A stretch of DNA of 64,000 bases from Isochrysis galbana (GCA_018136815.1 CM030934.1:5095587-5159586), one strand, 5' to 3'. Counted from the first letter of the stretch, positions 1 through 11,969 are shown. The notes: generated by a model not told the origin, from the sequence alone. Program-made: numbers and translations.

Positions 1-90
1 TGCTTGACTTGTATTGACTCGTTGACTCGGGGTATAGACTCGGGAACTCGGGGGGACTCGCTTGGGAACACGGTGGGACTCGACGAAGTT
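1..90. repeat. short GACTCG-type degenerate tandem repeat
   Basis: The motif GACTCG recurs at irregular spacing in the first 90 bases, embedded in G-rich spacers. No coding potential is visible. It may be the inside of a longer array cut by the window edge. Confidence 0.5.
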
Positions 91-871
91 GCTACAAAAA
101 TCACTCACAAGAAACCAAAAACCAAAGTCCTTGGGCTCAGAAAACTAACGTAAACACTCCGGAATCATACGATAAACAAACCCCTCCCCGCGCGGCGAAG
201 GCTGAAGTCGCGATCGCTCGTCATGCGCGAAGATATACGGAAAGAGAGCGCATAACTACGCCACCGAAGGGTTCGAACTATCGTCAAAGTGGAACTCGTC
301 CGCTGAAGCCAACGCGGAGGGTCGAGGAGAGATCCAAAATCGCGCCGGGGGAAGAAGGCGATGTGCGGAGAGACCTTCTAGACAAGCAACGAGCAAGGGG
401 CGACGAAACAAGACGCGAGACGCGAGGCGCGTGCCATTCGTTCTTCCTTTCTTTCATCGAAACCGCGACGAAACTAACATTAAACGTCGGTGCCCCCTCC
501 GCGAGGATCGCGAAGAAGAACGGACGAGATGGAGGCAATCATCGAAGGAACCGCGAGAGGAATCGAAGCGAGGGGGGGAACAACGACGGCCGGAGGAAAC
601 GAACCGCGCGCGGGGGAGAAGAGAACCTCGCGCGGGGGGGGGGATTAATATAACGGCCGGAGGCGACGGACGGCACGCCGAGGGAAAGAACCTGCCGCGG
701 GGGGGGCGAGGGACCGAGGGCACGGCGGGGCAGCGTGGGAGGGCGCGAGGCCGATCTCGGAGCGAGATCGCGTCCTTTCCCTCGCGGAGCGCGGAGAGAC
801 CCCCCACGAGATATCTTGGGACCGGAGAATGTTTTGGACGAATCTTCTTGCCGTCGGCCGAGGAGAGGCGG

Positions 872-911
<40 letters not shown>

Positions 912-1060
912 TCGCAGAGCGACTGCAGAACGAGAAGTCGAAGTCATGCCGTTTTATTACCTTAAACGAGCCAACAATTATAGTAACAGCAAAAACAAAA
1001 TTCGAATCGCAAATTTCGAGACCAAAACCTGCAAACCTGGACTTGAGACCATGGGGAATC
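91..1060. other. no gene recognised; (GA)n microsatellite at about 875-909
   Basis: Open frames on both strands are Arg/Glu/Gly-rich translations of low-complexity purine-rich DNA and resemble no protein family I know. A pure GA dinucleotide run lies at about 875-909. The stretch just before 1068 may hold the eroded 5' part of the copia element. Confidence 0.5.
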
Positions 1061-1067
1061 CGAATCT

Positions 1068-3419
1068 GTGTGTCTTGTGCGTCAGTGGCAACACGGGGAA
1101 CTGTTCAATTGTAATTGTGAGCGCGTACCTTACACGAATATTCATGCCTACAGCCTTCAGATGGGCAGGAATACAACAGTGCTGCTAAGAAGCATGCGTA
1201 TCATGCTTGCACACGCGGGCGGGGATACTTTCTTAACTTCACTGTGGCCGTTCATAATGTCCCAAGCAGTGTCCGTCTCCAATTCCCTGCCGTCTTTCGC
1301 ATTCTCTCCCCCAGAAGTTCCGTGGGCGAGGGCAGACCCTCGCAGACCTCCGACTCCTCTCTCTCGCTTCCGTGTTATGCTTTGCAACTGCTGGGTGCAC
1401 GTCGAAAGCCCGACGTCCAAACTCGCACCCCGGCGACACTCTGCAATCCACCTTGGCTGGGACTCCCGCCGTCGCGGGTACTTTGTTTACATTCCTTCCC
1501 TTCGACGCATCACCACGGCTGTTGACGTTAAGTTCGATGAGTGTTCTTTTACCTCATTTTCGGGGAGCTGCCATCGTGCCTCGTCGGGAGCGACCGTCGC
1601 CGCTGTCCGTCGTGCCTCCGATGCTGTCAGCCTGCCCACGCCAGTCCGTCGTCTGTCTGCGCTTGAGCGTGCCCCTCCGCCGCCGCAGCCTGTCACGCCG
1701 ATCCAGCCTCGTTCGTCCGAGCCCGCCCGCGACCCTGCGCCCGGCCCGTCCGTGGGGGAGTCAATGCCTGTGCCACCCATGATAGCCCAGGCACTCATGG
1801 CAGCAACTCCTGCAGGTCCCATCCCTGAGCCTCGCTCATTTCGCGAGGCCATACAAGACCCAGTGTATGCAGACAAATGGAGGGAAGCAATGCTTGAAGA
1901 CGTGCGTGGGAAGTACGAAACCAACCGGGCCTGGAAGCTCGTGAAAGCCTCGGAAATCCCACCTGGAAGGAAACCTATGAAAGGCAAGTGGGTCTTCAAA
2001 GTGAAGTACAACCAAGACGGCTCAGTGGAGCGGTTCAAGGCACGATGGGTTGCCTGTGGCTATAGTCAGATACCTGGCGTCGATTTCACCGAAACCTTCT
2101 GTGGTACCCTCCGGCATGAGAGTTCCAGAATATTCCTAGCTTTGACAAATGAAGCAGATGATGATCTTGTTGAAGTAGACACAGTCAAGGCATTCTCATC
2201 AGCCGATATGGATGGCAACCCCTTGTACATAGTTCAACCAACCGGGTTTGAAGACCCCAACTATGCTGCCTGCCTGCTCCTAGCGCCATTGGAAGGTACG
2301 AAACAAGCCGGATATCAATACATGATGACAAACACCGCCACTCTCTCGAAATTAGGATTCCAACAATCTTCTATCGAACCCAACTTCTTCAAACGATCTT
2401 ACGAGGACGGATCAACAATATACCTCGCACTCTATGTTGACAACATGCTAATTCGCTTTCCAAAAGGGCGAATGGGACTCGTTCAAACATTCATCGATCA
2501 ATACTCCAAACGATTCAACATTAGCATTGTGGGGGAGCCTTCCAAATTCCTTGGTTTCGAAATAATTCGCCAACGATCTTGCCGTCGTATGACCCTACGC
2601 CAAACAAAATACATTGAAGAAGTAGGAGCTAACTTTTTGAGTGAACGCACAAGCAAACTTTTCTCCACTCCAATATGCTCGTCTCAAATCGATAACTTTC
2701 ACAAATCCACTGGTGCTATTTCAGATCTTGACAGATCCAAAATGCGATCAAAATCCTATCTTCAACTCATGGGCTCTTTACTTTGGATTACCATCACTAG
2801 GCCGGACATATCCTTCTACGTCTCGTTTCTATGCCAATTTATGCAGGATCCGTCTCCTCAGAATTATGATGCCGCCCTAAGCATACTGAGCTATCTCCAA
2901 CATTCCAAACAACTAGGGCTAACCTATGATGGGACCAATGCTTCACTCGCTGTTTTTGTCGACTCATCATGGGGGTCACTTCCCAAACCCTTCGCTGGAT
3001 ATGTGATCCAATATGGAGGAGCATCTGTCTCATATCAATCGAAGAAGCTGAAGTTAGTCGCCCAATCATCTGCGGAAGCTGAAACGGCTATATATGCCTT
3101 AGGCGCTCGCAACCTACAATTCACTCTTCATCTCTTCGATTTCCTGGACAATCCTCAACAGCTTCCAATCCGTATATTCACTGACAATTCCGCCACCCGA
3201 GACTCGATTAAGAACCCTGGTGTCACTGCTCGGACCCGTCACTATGAACGATGGCTGCTATATGCTCGTGAACAATTCCTCAATCGTATCTCCGTTCCTC
3301 ATTGGATATCCACATCACAGATGACAGCTGATATATTCACTAAGTGCTTGGACAAGACCACATTCCTCCGTCACCGATCGTCACTACTCAATGAACGTGT
3401 TTGTCCTAATCAGCGTTAG
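1068..3419 (+). mobile_element. Ty1/copia retrotransposon, 5'-truncated pol (integrase end, reverse transcriptase, RNase H)
   Basis: A single open frame of 783 codons reads as the C-terminal part of a copia polyprotein. About 1100-1560 gives the end of the integrase core and its C-terminal region (a CWVHV segment, then an HLGW turn and VDVKFDE). A Pro/Ser-rich linker follows. From about 1830 comes the copia reverse transcriptase (GKWVFKVKYNQDG, FKARWVACGYSQ, GVDFTETF). RNase H follows at about 2940-3400 (VFVDSSWGS, QSKKLKLVAQSSAEAE, TDNSATRDS, ADIFTK). The stop is at 3417-3419. Gag, protease and most of integrase are missing upstream. The catalytic box usually YVDD reads YVDN at about 2432-2443, so the second aspartate is lost and the enzyme is probably inactive. 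Open reading across all remaining domains suggests recent decay, or purifying selection until recently. Confidence 0.92.
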
Positions 3420-3625
3420 CACGCTGTGGGGGAGTGTGTGGACTCAAGTGAGTTCTTTTGTATATGTGTAGGTTCTATTCCCATAGTGGCAACGTGGGGT
3501 GTTGTCGGGACACGTGTTCTCGCCGTTGCGCTAGCGCTATGTTCATGCCTATGATCTACACAATGTTGCTGACTATCACTGGGCCCCATAAGGATGGGGC
3601 CAAACAGGGATGAAAAGTACTCTAT
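3420..3625 (+). other. possible polypurine tract and 3' LTR remnant of the copia element
   Basis: Just after the pol stop is a purine-rich GTGGGGGAG followed by TGTGTGG, the arrangement expected for a copia polypurine tract and LTR start. No second LTR copy is visible in the window, so the LTR cannot be delimited. Confidence 0.35.
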
Positions 3626-3631
3626 GGGAGT

Positions 3632-3735
3632 TGGGGGGGGGGGGGGGGGGGAGGGAAGGGGGGGGGGGAGGGAGGCGGGGGAATGGGGGGGGGGGGGGGG
3701 GGGGGGGGGGAGGGGGGGGAGGGGGGGGAAGAGAG
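3632..3735 (+). repeat. poly-G rich low-complexity tract
   Basis: About 100 bases of almost pure G with scattered A, lying 65 bases before the SpoVS-domain start. Runs of this length are prone to assembly error and could form G-quadruplex structure on the plus strand. Confidence 0.8.
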
Positions 3736-3800
3736 GGCCGAGAGGGCGCGGCGGCGGCGGCGGCGGAGCGGCGGAGCGGCGGAGCGGAGCGGCGCGGCAC

Positions 3801-4834
3801 ATGTCGCACTTGTCTCCCGACGACGAGGCCGACGTGCACGGCGAGGCGGCGCGCGCCAAGACGCAGGATGAGCATATGAGCCGCACCTTCTTCGCGCGGA
3901 TCGAGCGTGGCAACAACCTGACCAAGATCGGCTCCGGTTCCAACCCGAGAGACACTGCAATGCTGATCGCCGCGCAGGCGCGTGCGTGCGTCGACTGCCC
4001 CACGCTCCAGGTGGTCGGACCGCAGTCGACCAACCAGGTGCGCATCCGCCAAGGGCACGCGCCCGTGGGGCGTGTTTGGGGAGGCGGGACGGGGGGCAGG
4101 GGGGGAAGGATGAGAGGGGGGGGGAAGGGAATTGGGTGGGAGGGGGGGGGGAAGGCTCAGCGATTGGCGGGTGGAGTTCATCCTACCTGCTCGCGCTGGC
4201 GAGCGGCGCGATGGAGCGCGCGCCCATGGCCCGCCTCATCGTCATTCGCTGCCTGCTCTTTGCTGCTCGCAGGCGCTCAAGGCCATCGCGATCGCGCGCA
4301 CTTTTCTGAAGGAGTCAGACGACACTGATATCTGTGTGCAGCCCGAGTTCACGCACCTCGAGGATGGCCACACCGGCATCCTGCTTCACATTCGCAAGAA
4401 GGAGCGCAGGACTTCTGGTGAGGCCGAGGCTCAGCAGCTCAAGGTTGCGTCGGGCACGGACTCCAAGGTGCTGGGTGGCGCGATCTCGGCGTTCGCACGC
4501 GAGGGCCGGCGAATGGTTGTGATTGCCATTGGCGCCGGCTCCATCAATGCCGCCATCAAGGGACTGGCCATTGCACGAAAGAACGTGGAGGAGGAGGCGA
4601 TCGACCTGCTCTGCAAGCCCGAGTTCACCGAGGTGCGTGCCACACTTTCACCTGCGCTATGTGCTCATCTGGCTGTCTTGTGCGCTCTAGCAAATACCCT
4701 CTTGGACGGTTGAGAAGCGATGCGGGATGTCAGGTTGATGCGCTCCACGTGGCTCACGTCGGCCTTGTGTCCCTGTGCAGGTCAATGATGGGACGACTGC
4801 GCTGCGCATGCTGCTGCTCGTGGAGCAGACGTGA
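3801..4834 (+). CDS. protein with two tandem SpoVS domains (three exons)
   Basis: Exons 3801-4037, 4273-4632 and 4781-4834 join in frame (both introns phase 0, GTGCGC...CAG and GTGCGT...CAG) to give about 216 residues. The second half matches bacterial stage V sporulation protein S: LKVASGTDSKVLGGAISAF, then IGAGSINAAIKGLAIAR, DLLCKPEFTEV and VNDGTTALRMLLLVE. The first half repeats the fold: NPRDTAMLIAAQARA, VVGPQSTNQ/ALKAIAIAR, ICVQPEFTHL, then GHTGILLHIRKKER. SpoVS is normally a single domain of about 86 residues with an Alba-like fold, known in Bacillus for its role in sporulation and septation. Nucleic-acid binding is suspected but unproven. Intron 1 falls at the equivalent of NQ|A/V within the first copy, just before its conserved helix. 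The start at 3801 is the first ATG after the G-tract and has an acidic leader. An upstream in-frame ATG at 3594 would translate the G-tract and is unlikely. Its role in this cell is unknown. Confidence 0.86.
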
Positions 4835-5585
4835 TTCGCACAGACGATCAAGAGCCAGATCAAGTACGGATGGAAAATCCAGTTGCAAGGGAGCGGCGGT
4901 CACGAATTGTGAGCCTTTTGGGCTTTCCCAGCACTAGAACATGAAGTGCATGAGGCGGAGTCGCCACCAGTTCGGCCGGGCTCATCGGCGCGTGTCCATA
5001 CCCTAAGCTGGAGGAGGTGCTGTCTCACTTGGAGCATTACTGGGAGCATCTTTTGCTCGCACAGGGCATGCATTCGGTGCTGGCCGTGATCTTGGCCTTT
5101 TTGTACTAGGCCTAATTTTATGTAAATAGATTTTGGTGATTGTATGAACTGAGACGATGGCAGACAACGATTCAGCTTTCCGCATGTAATCCTTGCTCGT
5201 TGGTGTTCTTGCTCGAGGCAAAGTCACGAGCACCGTCGGCTTTCCATGTGAGCATTGCGCATTGCCTGACATGGTGCAGGCGCTCACTAACATGTACATA
5301 ACGCTCAACCAACTTTATAGTTGGTTGCGATGGAGCGCGCCGGCGCGACTCTCCTCTCCTGAGGGCCCCCACCGAGGGCGCAACTTCCCAGCCCTCCCGG
5401 AGCAGTCGCAGTGCCGAAGTGACCGCGTCCACCCTCGTGAGGACGAGTGGTGTCTGCGCTACTCCCGTCGCCCCGCACGGCCCGTGGGCCTCCGGCCACA
5501 GCCAACACAGCTATGGGGTACAGCGGTACAGCATTCTGCAGGCCCCCACACAAGCAGGCCATAGAGGCCACTATTTCCAACTAAG
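4835..5585. other. no gene recognised
   Basis: About 750 bases, probably including the 3' untranslated region of the SpoVS gene. Open frames are short and Pro/Arg-rich with no recognisable motif. Confidence 0.4.
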
Positions 5586-5690
5586 GGTATACTTAGTTCA
5601 GCATGGGGGGGCGCCTCATGTCCCCCCTCTCAGGCACCAATTCCAATTCCCCTCCGGGCTCCGGGGGGCCTGTCGGTCAACACGAGAACT
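5585..5690 (+). repeat. dispersed GC-hairpin repeat family A, partial copy
   Basis: Contains CTAAGGGTATACTTAGTTCAGCATG, a G7 run, a C6 run and CTCTCAGGCACCAATTCC, then GCCTGTCGGTCAACA. The same order occurs at 42739-42850. It is related to the longer copies at 12345-12660 (minus) and 16508-16920. Confidence 0.7.
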
Positions 5691-6290
5691 CACCATTGAT
5701 TCAGAACAGATGTTGTGGGGAGCTGTGTAGTGGCTGTGGTGAGTCTGTGTGAGGTTGTGGTTGTGAGTCTGTAACATGGGATGTATGAGTCGCGGGACGA
5801 GAGGGACGGGACGAGCGACCGGAGGCGACACGGGACGGGAGCACACGGGACGGCACGGGCGAACCATGGCCAGGCATGACGAACAGGAGCAAGTGAGGAG
5901 ACAGAAAGAACGGGGGCACGAGCGGGGTGTCCTAGCGATGTCGCGGGAAGCACGAGGAGAAAAACAAGAAGAAAGAACACGGGACGATGGGAACACTCTC
6001 GGGGAAACTATAGGAACAGAGGGAAAACTAATGGAGCGGGGAGGGGGCGGGCGCTGGAGGGACTGTGGGAGGCGGCGAGGCGCGGGGACTCTCCGGTCCT
6101 CTCTGGCCAAGGAAACAAGGGAACGTCGGGAGGATCTGACTGGCCAATTTGTGTCGCACAACGATGGCACCAACACGCACCAGTCGATGATCTTCGCCGA
6201 GTGCACCGCGTCTCTCAGGATTGGGCCTGCCCCAAATCGAGTGAATGGAGTCAGACCACGTGTGTGTTTCAACATGTGAAGGGTCAAGTT
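5691..6290. other. no gene recognised
   Basis: Arg/Gly-rich frames only (GGGACGG and similar repeated words), with no conserved motif or splice structure I can defend. Confidence 0.4.
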
Positions 6291-6463
6291 GACTCAAGTA
6301 ACCTCCAGGTGACAATGAAAGGTGTTAGCAGGGATGGGGATAATTGAACGCTTTTGGTCTTTGAAGCTGTTGTCAACCTCGACGTAGACCTTGACACGCG
6401 TCAGGCTATCGTTGACAGGAGTCATCGAGGCGATTTTGTCGAAGTTGTTGGCGATGAAGCGGT

Positions 6464-6933
6464 CTATCTTGTCCGATGCGATATATCGTACGTTACACTC
6501 CACTGGCTTTTGACCTTTTTTGCCATGGTGATGCCGACGTCTTTCTCGTGGAAGGCGGCGAGGAGGGCGGCGCGGGCGACGTCGTATGCTTGCTGCGGGG
6601 GTGAGGACATGACGCAGGAAAAGCGGTGGATGAGAAGGGAGAGGCGCGGGTGGGATGCACCGCCACATAGGGTGGTTGGGATCTTACCTCTTCGACGATG
6701 AGCACGCACGCCCAAACTGGATCGGAGCGCCTCGCAGCAAGCGAGCGCTTGCGCGCTCCCTGCAGCAAGGGTTGGCTCAGTCCTGTTGCACGCGTTGGCA
6801 GCACGCCAAAGATGCCTGGCGCCTCCCTGCCGCGCGGACGCGCAGGCACTTGCTCCTCCTGCGGCTCCTCCTCGTCTTGGTCTTGGTCTTGTCGTGCGTC
6901 TAGCTGCCCTTTGCCCATGGCCTCGCGCTCCAT
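6464..6933 (-). CDS. hypothetical protein, possible two-exon gene
   Basis: A possible model has exon 1 at 6933-6688 (ATG giving MEREAMGKGQ, acidic and Gln-rich, ending VWACVLIVEE) and exon 2 at 6592-6464 (QAYDVARAALLAAFHEKDVG...). They are joined across a 95-base intron with GTAAGA donor and CCGCAG acceptor in matching phase, giving about 124 residues. I do not recognise the product. A competing minus-strand frame continues from 6668 to 6294 with a more protein-like composition (NVRYIASDKIDRF, VKVYVEVDNSFKDQKRS). Another splice form or a frameshift could therefore make that the true 3' end. Only the splice signals and their phase compatibility support the model. Confidence 0.35.
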
Positions 6934-7069
6934 CTAGGAGCGCCGCCCACTGGAGGCGCGGTGCGGCGGGCAGCTGCCGAGGCGCCTCGGCACGATTGGC
7001 TGCGTCCTCCTCCTCCTCATTGCGCGCGCCTCGCGCGCGCGAGGCACGGTCGGGGTTAGGGTTGAACAT

Positions 7070-7774
7070 GGGGATATGGGGATTGAGGAGAGGGAGGAGG
7101 GGGGGGAGCGGAAGCGCGCAGCCGGAGAAGAGGGAGGAGCGTCGCAGCGTCGCGCAAGTGGCGCAGGGGGGGGGCGGCCACCGGTATCACTGGTTTTTGG
7201 ACTATTTTTGGCTGTGTTTCAATGAACGCCAAAAACAGCCTGTTTTTGCTGTGTTTGGAAACCTTCTGGCTGTGTTTCCCACCTCCGATTCGCGTTCCGT
7301 GCCACTCTCCCGTCCATTTTACATGCCCGTCATTTGCCCTTCCCGTTCTCCCGATGAGCCCGTTCCGGGCTCCCCGGATGAACCGTGCGCCGCGCTAGCC
7401 GCCGGTGCGCCCTCGCGGCTCGTTTCAAAAGAGGAAACGAGCTTCGCTCCGACAATGCGGGGAGCGGGCTGGGGGGAGGGTGGCTTATTTCTATTTCGCT
7501 TCGTCAGCGCCATATCGACCTTTATTTCGGTAAAAAGTTTTGATTGCGATGGGCCCCCCTCATTTCGAAAAAAAAATTCGAAACTCTGACTCTGGCCTGA
7601 GCCAAGAGCCAAGAGATAGCCACATATATCGGGGCAATACACCAATCGTGCACCTCCCCAGACCCACAGCACTAGGATTAAACCAGCTCGGACAAGAAAA
7701 CTCTAACACCCCTCTCTCCCTCCTCTCTCCCTCCTTGTGTCTCTCTCCTTCTCTCTCTCTCTCCCCTCTCTCCA
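7070..7774. other. intergenic; CT-rich tract before the PDZ gene
   Basis: No gene recognised. The words GGCTGTGTTT and AAAACAGCC recur around 7200-7275. The last 75 bases are a CT-rich pyrimidine tract running to the ATG at 7775, probably promoter or 5' untranslated sequence. Confidence 0.45.
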
Positions 7775-10700
7775 ATGCCGTCGGCGGCGGAGGACGAGAC
7801 GCCGCTGGGCGTGGGCGAGATGCGGGTGAAGCTGCACCGGGACGGCTCGCGCCAGCAGAAGGGTCAATCGTTCCCGGGCCTCTTCCTCCTCAAGATGGCG
7901 GGCAATCCTCAGCATGCGGAGGGGATCACCGTGGCGGAGCTGCGACCCTCGAGTGCGAAGGATGAGAGGAAGAAGGTGAGAGGGGGGGGGGTCTTCCTGG
8001 CCCCATGCCCGTCCCTGGGGGCGGGCACGGGGGCGGGGGGGGGGGGCGGGCAACGCTCTGAGCAGGGAAGGGGGGGGAGGACATGGCTGGAAGTCTCGCT
8101 GCTGGCCACCCTCGAGGCACAAGGCGGTGGAACGAGAGCCTGCACGCCCTGCAGCGTTCAGGACAGGGGAGAAGCGCGCCCATAGGGATGGGGTGGGGTG
8201 GGGCGGTTCTCCCTACAGTTCACCCTTGAGATCCGATTGGGTGAGCGAGATCCGATTGGGTGATGCCCTCCCCCAGGCGCCCCTGCTATGCTCTGGCTAG
8301 GAGACCTGGGCGTGCGGAGGAGCCGGAGGGCAGGGGTGGAGCTCCCTTTTCCATGCCAGCCGCCGTGGGAGCGTGACGGGCAATAGGGGGAAGCGGAGAT
8401 ACGCTTCCTCGCGTAGTGCCGAGCCGATCTGGGCAGTCGAGAACAGGCTCGGAGGGGTGCACGCGAGGGCGAAGTTCCCTTCTTTCAGCGGCCAAACTCG
8501 ATGTGAGAGCCGCAATAGGCACGGTGAGGAGCCCACGGGGAGAGCTCACTCCCCATTTCAAATTGTGCCTTACAGGTGCGCGTGGGCGATGCCATTACGC
8601 GCATAAATGGGGTTGTGCCCGCCGACCTTGGCTCGCTCGCAGAGATCAAGGAGTACGTCAAGACACAGAAAGAGCTCGTACTGGTTGTGAAACGACGAGT
8701 AGTGCGAATCCGTGCGCGCACGATTCGGAGAGAAGCGAGGAGGCACGTGGAGGGCGCGCTGTTCCAGCAGCCACAAATGGCAGCAGCGCTCTCAACTGTG
8801 CCCACACTCATGCCCGCCTCATGGTACGACACGCTCGAGGTGCGCGTCCACACGCTCACACTGCTCGCAACCGCCGCGTCGGCCGGCTCGCTCGACCTGC
8901 CCACGCCGGGCGCAACGGGCTCGATCCTCGAAGATATCGACGCGATATGGAAGACGAGCGGCTCGGCACCTGGTGCCGGTGCTAGTGATGGTGGCTGCGT
9001 CGATGCAATGCGCTCCGTCCATCTCCATCTCCACATGCTCGCATCCGGTGACTCGCACACGACAGATGGGATCAAGCCGCTCTTCCAGCCCAAGGGCCCA
9101 GTCGTTTGCTCGTTCAAGCTGATTCGGTTGCGCGTCGCGCCGCTCGGCGACACGCTGCGCATCTCACTCATGCAGCGTAGCGGGCTTCACCTTCGTTCAC
9201 AGGTGCGTACGCCACGTGGCACGGCCAGACTGGGCACTTTCTTCCGCGGGCACCCCGCTCCACTGCCCCATGCTGGCATACTTCTCTCAATCTGCTCACC
9301 TTCTCACAAGCACGAAGCACGCACGCGCACGTACGCACGTGCACACACGCGCAAGTGCACAAAAGCGCGCGGACACACACGCAGAGCCCCCCTCGCGCAC
9401 TCAGGCTCTCGCTTCGATCGAGTTGCGGATATCTGTTGACGTGATGGGCGAGAAGCGGATCATCGACGCACCTAACCTGCAATTGCTTTTGCCGCGCACC
9501 GACGACCCGCTTGGCTCACTTCACATCTCGGCACGCCACATCACCACATCGACCATTGGCAAGGAGGCTGCCTCACGCCGTGTGCAGGCACTCGCACGTA
9601 CCATCATCATGCGCACGCAGTATCTGCATCTACGTCGGCTCATTTGCGCGATCCAGGCTATTTGGCGTGGCGTCCTCTCACGCCGACGTGCGCGCCTACT
9701 CAAGCAGGCGGGAGCCGCCGAAGCAGTCACACGGATCCAGGCACTCACACGTGGCAGCAGCTCGCGAGGGATGCGGCGCGTTGCGATGCGCCAGCTGCTG
9801 AGCGACCTGCTGCCGCTTGAGCGGAGGCTTCTATACTTGCCGCTCGTCTACCGAGGCAGTGTCGGCGAGACGAACCCTCGGTTCGATAGCCTCCAATGGC
9901 GCGCGACGCTCGACCTTGAGGAGCGTGTGCTTGCCTTCCGACTTCCGCCATCGTACGAGATGCTCGCGCGGCTGTTTGGCCGTGACGTCGGCGGCCGCCG
10001 CCGCGCCGACCCATCGTTCGGGTCGGCGAGCGGGCAGCAAGCCGGCTCAACCGGCTCGCTCGCTGGCGACGAGAGCTTGCGTACCACCATCAGCGAGGTG
10101 ACGGGAGCTCTCTCAGCAGTTGGCCGCTGCTCGTCAAGTGTCTCATGGGCACCTGAGCATTACTCGCCCCTGCACTCGCCCATCAAGAGTCCCATGCCGC
10201 CGCCACCGCCGCCGCCGCCGCTAGTGCTCCCGCCCATAAAGCGTGCTCGTGCGCCACCCCCTCCTATCCTCACACCCGACCACTCGGGCGAAGACCTCGC
10301 CACGTGCACTAGCCCGACGATGGTCTCCATGACGATGGGACACGTAGAGGAGGCCGTCGAGCAGAGTCGCGGCACGTGCTCCACTACGCCTGCGACGCGG
10401 TCGATGCCGACGCCTGTAGATGCGGCTAGCCCAGCACCTTCGCCTTCCGCGCGGGTGGCGGCGCGCTCGTCGCTCTTGGACGTCACCGCGCCAACCGCTA
10501 TCCGGGGCGCGTCGTCGCTTGCGCATACAGCGGCGCGCTCGCCTCGAGAGTCCGGCGACGCGCCACCCACTGCTGCGGCCGAGAGCTCGAAGCCCAAAGC
10601 GCTCTCGCACGTTTCACAATTCCCGCAGCGCCTTCTCTCGGCCAATAGCGAGGACATTCCTAGTGGGAGTGCAGTGTCCACGGCAAGCGCACCATGCGAA

Positions 10701-11873
10701 TCGAGCACGTACACGGGCGGCGATTGTGCAGCTCCCCTCATCTCGGCGAGCTGTTCAAGCTCCGCGGCCCATGCACCTGCGATGGGAACGGCTGATGGAC
10801 GCGCAGCCCCAGCCGCCGCAGCGAGCTGCTCGAGCGCCGCGGGCCATGCACTTGAGCCAGAGATCCCCGACGGATGCGCGGCCTCGGCCGCTTTTATGGA
10901 TGGCCCAAGTGCCGTGACCCGAGAATCAGTCCCACGGACGCCTGACACATGCGCAGCCTTCACCTCAGCAGCAAGTCGCTCGGGCGTCGTGACTCACTTA
11001 CCTGCGCGACACACCTCCGGCGGATATGCCGCTCCCGAAACAACAGCGAGTTCCTCGGTTTCCTTAGCCGAGGCACCACCGCCACAGATCGCTTCCAAGG
11101 CTGCGACGCACAAGCTTGCCGACGAGACTGTCAAATTATTGCGGGCGAACCTTGATGATGACCCGATGCTCCACTCGCGCAAACGAGCAAATCGCCCCCC
11201 ATCGTTGCTCACGCGGCTTCGTGCGCAGATGTTGTGGGAGCACGCCTCGCGCCGATGGGCGCATGGGGGCGGACCTCGCTCCCGCCGCTTTTCCCGCCAT
11301 TCGTACACCTTCTCGCGAGACCGCCCGCCGCCGTCCACACCGAAGGTGCCACCCTTCTCACCGTCCGTCACAGGTGGCACGCCGCTTTCACCCGTGCTCT
11401 CCCCGCGCCGCGAGTCACTCCCACCGAAAGTGCAGCCCTTTCGCTTGTCCAACGACAAGCCTGCCATCGCCACGCCCGGCGCGCCGCGCCCGCCTGTGCG
11501 CCTAGAAGCTATCACCAAGGTGGAGATAACATCGTTTTGGGATGCCGAGTTTGTACTAACGCACTGCGGCAGCACCGCGACTACTAACGGCCCAAGAACG
11601 TCCGTCGAAAGCCTCATCTTCCGCGCTGCATCGACCGCGGCAATGTGCGCATGGGTCTCACTCCTGACTGAGATGCTCGAAGTAAGATCAACCACCGAGC
11701 GCATGCGCCGCCTGCATGCGGTCCGCGCGGCTGGGGGGCTGGGCGAAAGCATGGGCAGCGCGCTGCCGCAACGTCGATCAGCCGTTGGCGCGAAGGGAAT
11801 GCAGTTGGCTGAGCTGAAGCGTGGTGTGCGTCAGGTTGGCGGCGGGCTGAGTCGGATCCGGCGGGCCCTTTGA
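7775..11873 (+). CDS. large PDZ-domain, IQ-motif scaffold protein (three exons)
   Basis: Exons 7775-7975, 8576-9202 and 9405-11873 join with phase-0 introns (GTGAGA...TACAG, GTGCGT...TCAG) to about 1,098 residues. An N-terminal PDZ-like domain spans the first intron: PGLFLLKMAGNPQ, then VRVGDAITRINGVV and ELVLVVKR (residues about 30-105). Next comes a region of alternating hydrophobic residues (FKLIRLRVAPLGDTLRISL, IELRISVDVMGEKRIID) that could be C2-like. Two IQ calmodulin-binding motifs follow (AIQAIWRGVLSRRRARLL and TRIQALTRGSSSRGMRRV, about residues 360-410). A long Ser/Ala/Pro-rich disordered middle carries a run of eight prolines near 10198-10221. Near the C terminus (about 11500-11680), FVLTHCGS and IFRAASTAAMCAWVSLLTEML look like the last strand and helix of a PH domain interrupted by disordered sequence. 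It is probably a cortical or membrane-associated adaptor responsive to calmodulin. No ortholog is recognised. Confidence 0.78.
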
Positions 11874-11969
11874 GCCAACTGGAGCGCGACGTCGGCCCTT
11901 TGCGGGCTTGCGGGGAAGTGGGCTGAGAGTGGGGCCGTTAGCTGCCGTTGGGCCGACACTCGAGAGATA

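Noticed and set aside
255..290. GGTTCGAA-like sequence as a tRNA B box
   Set aside because: No cloverleaf or A box can be drawn around it.
3594..3800. Upstream ATG for the SpoVS gene at 3594
   Set aside because: It would translate the long G-tract into poly-Gly/Glu; the ATG at 3801 gives a normal N terminus.
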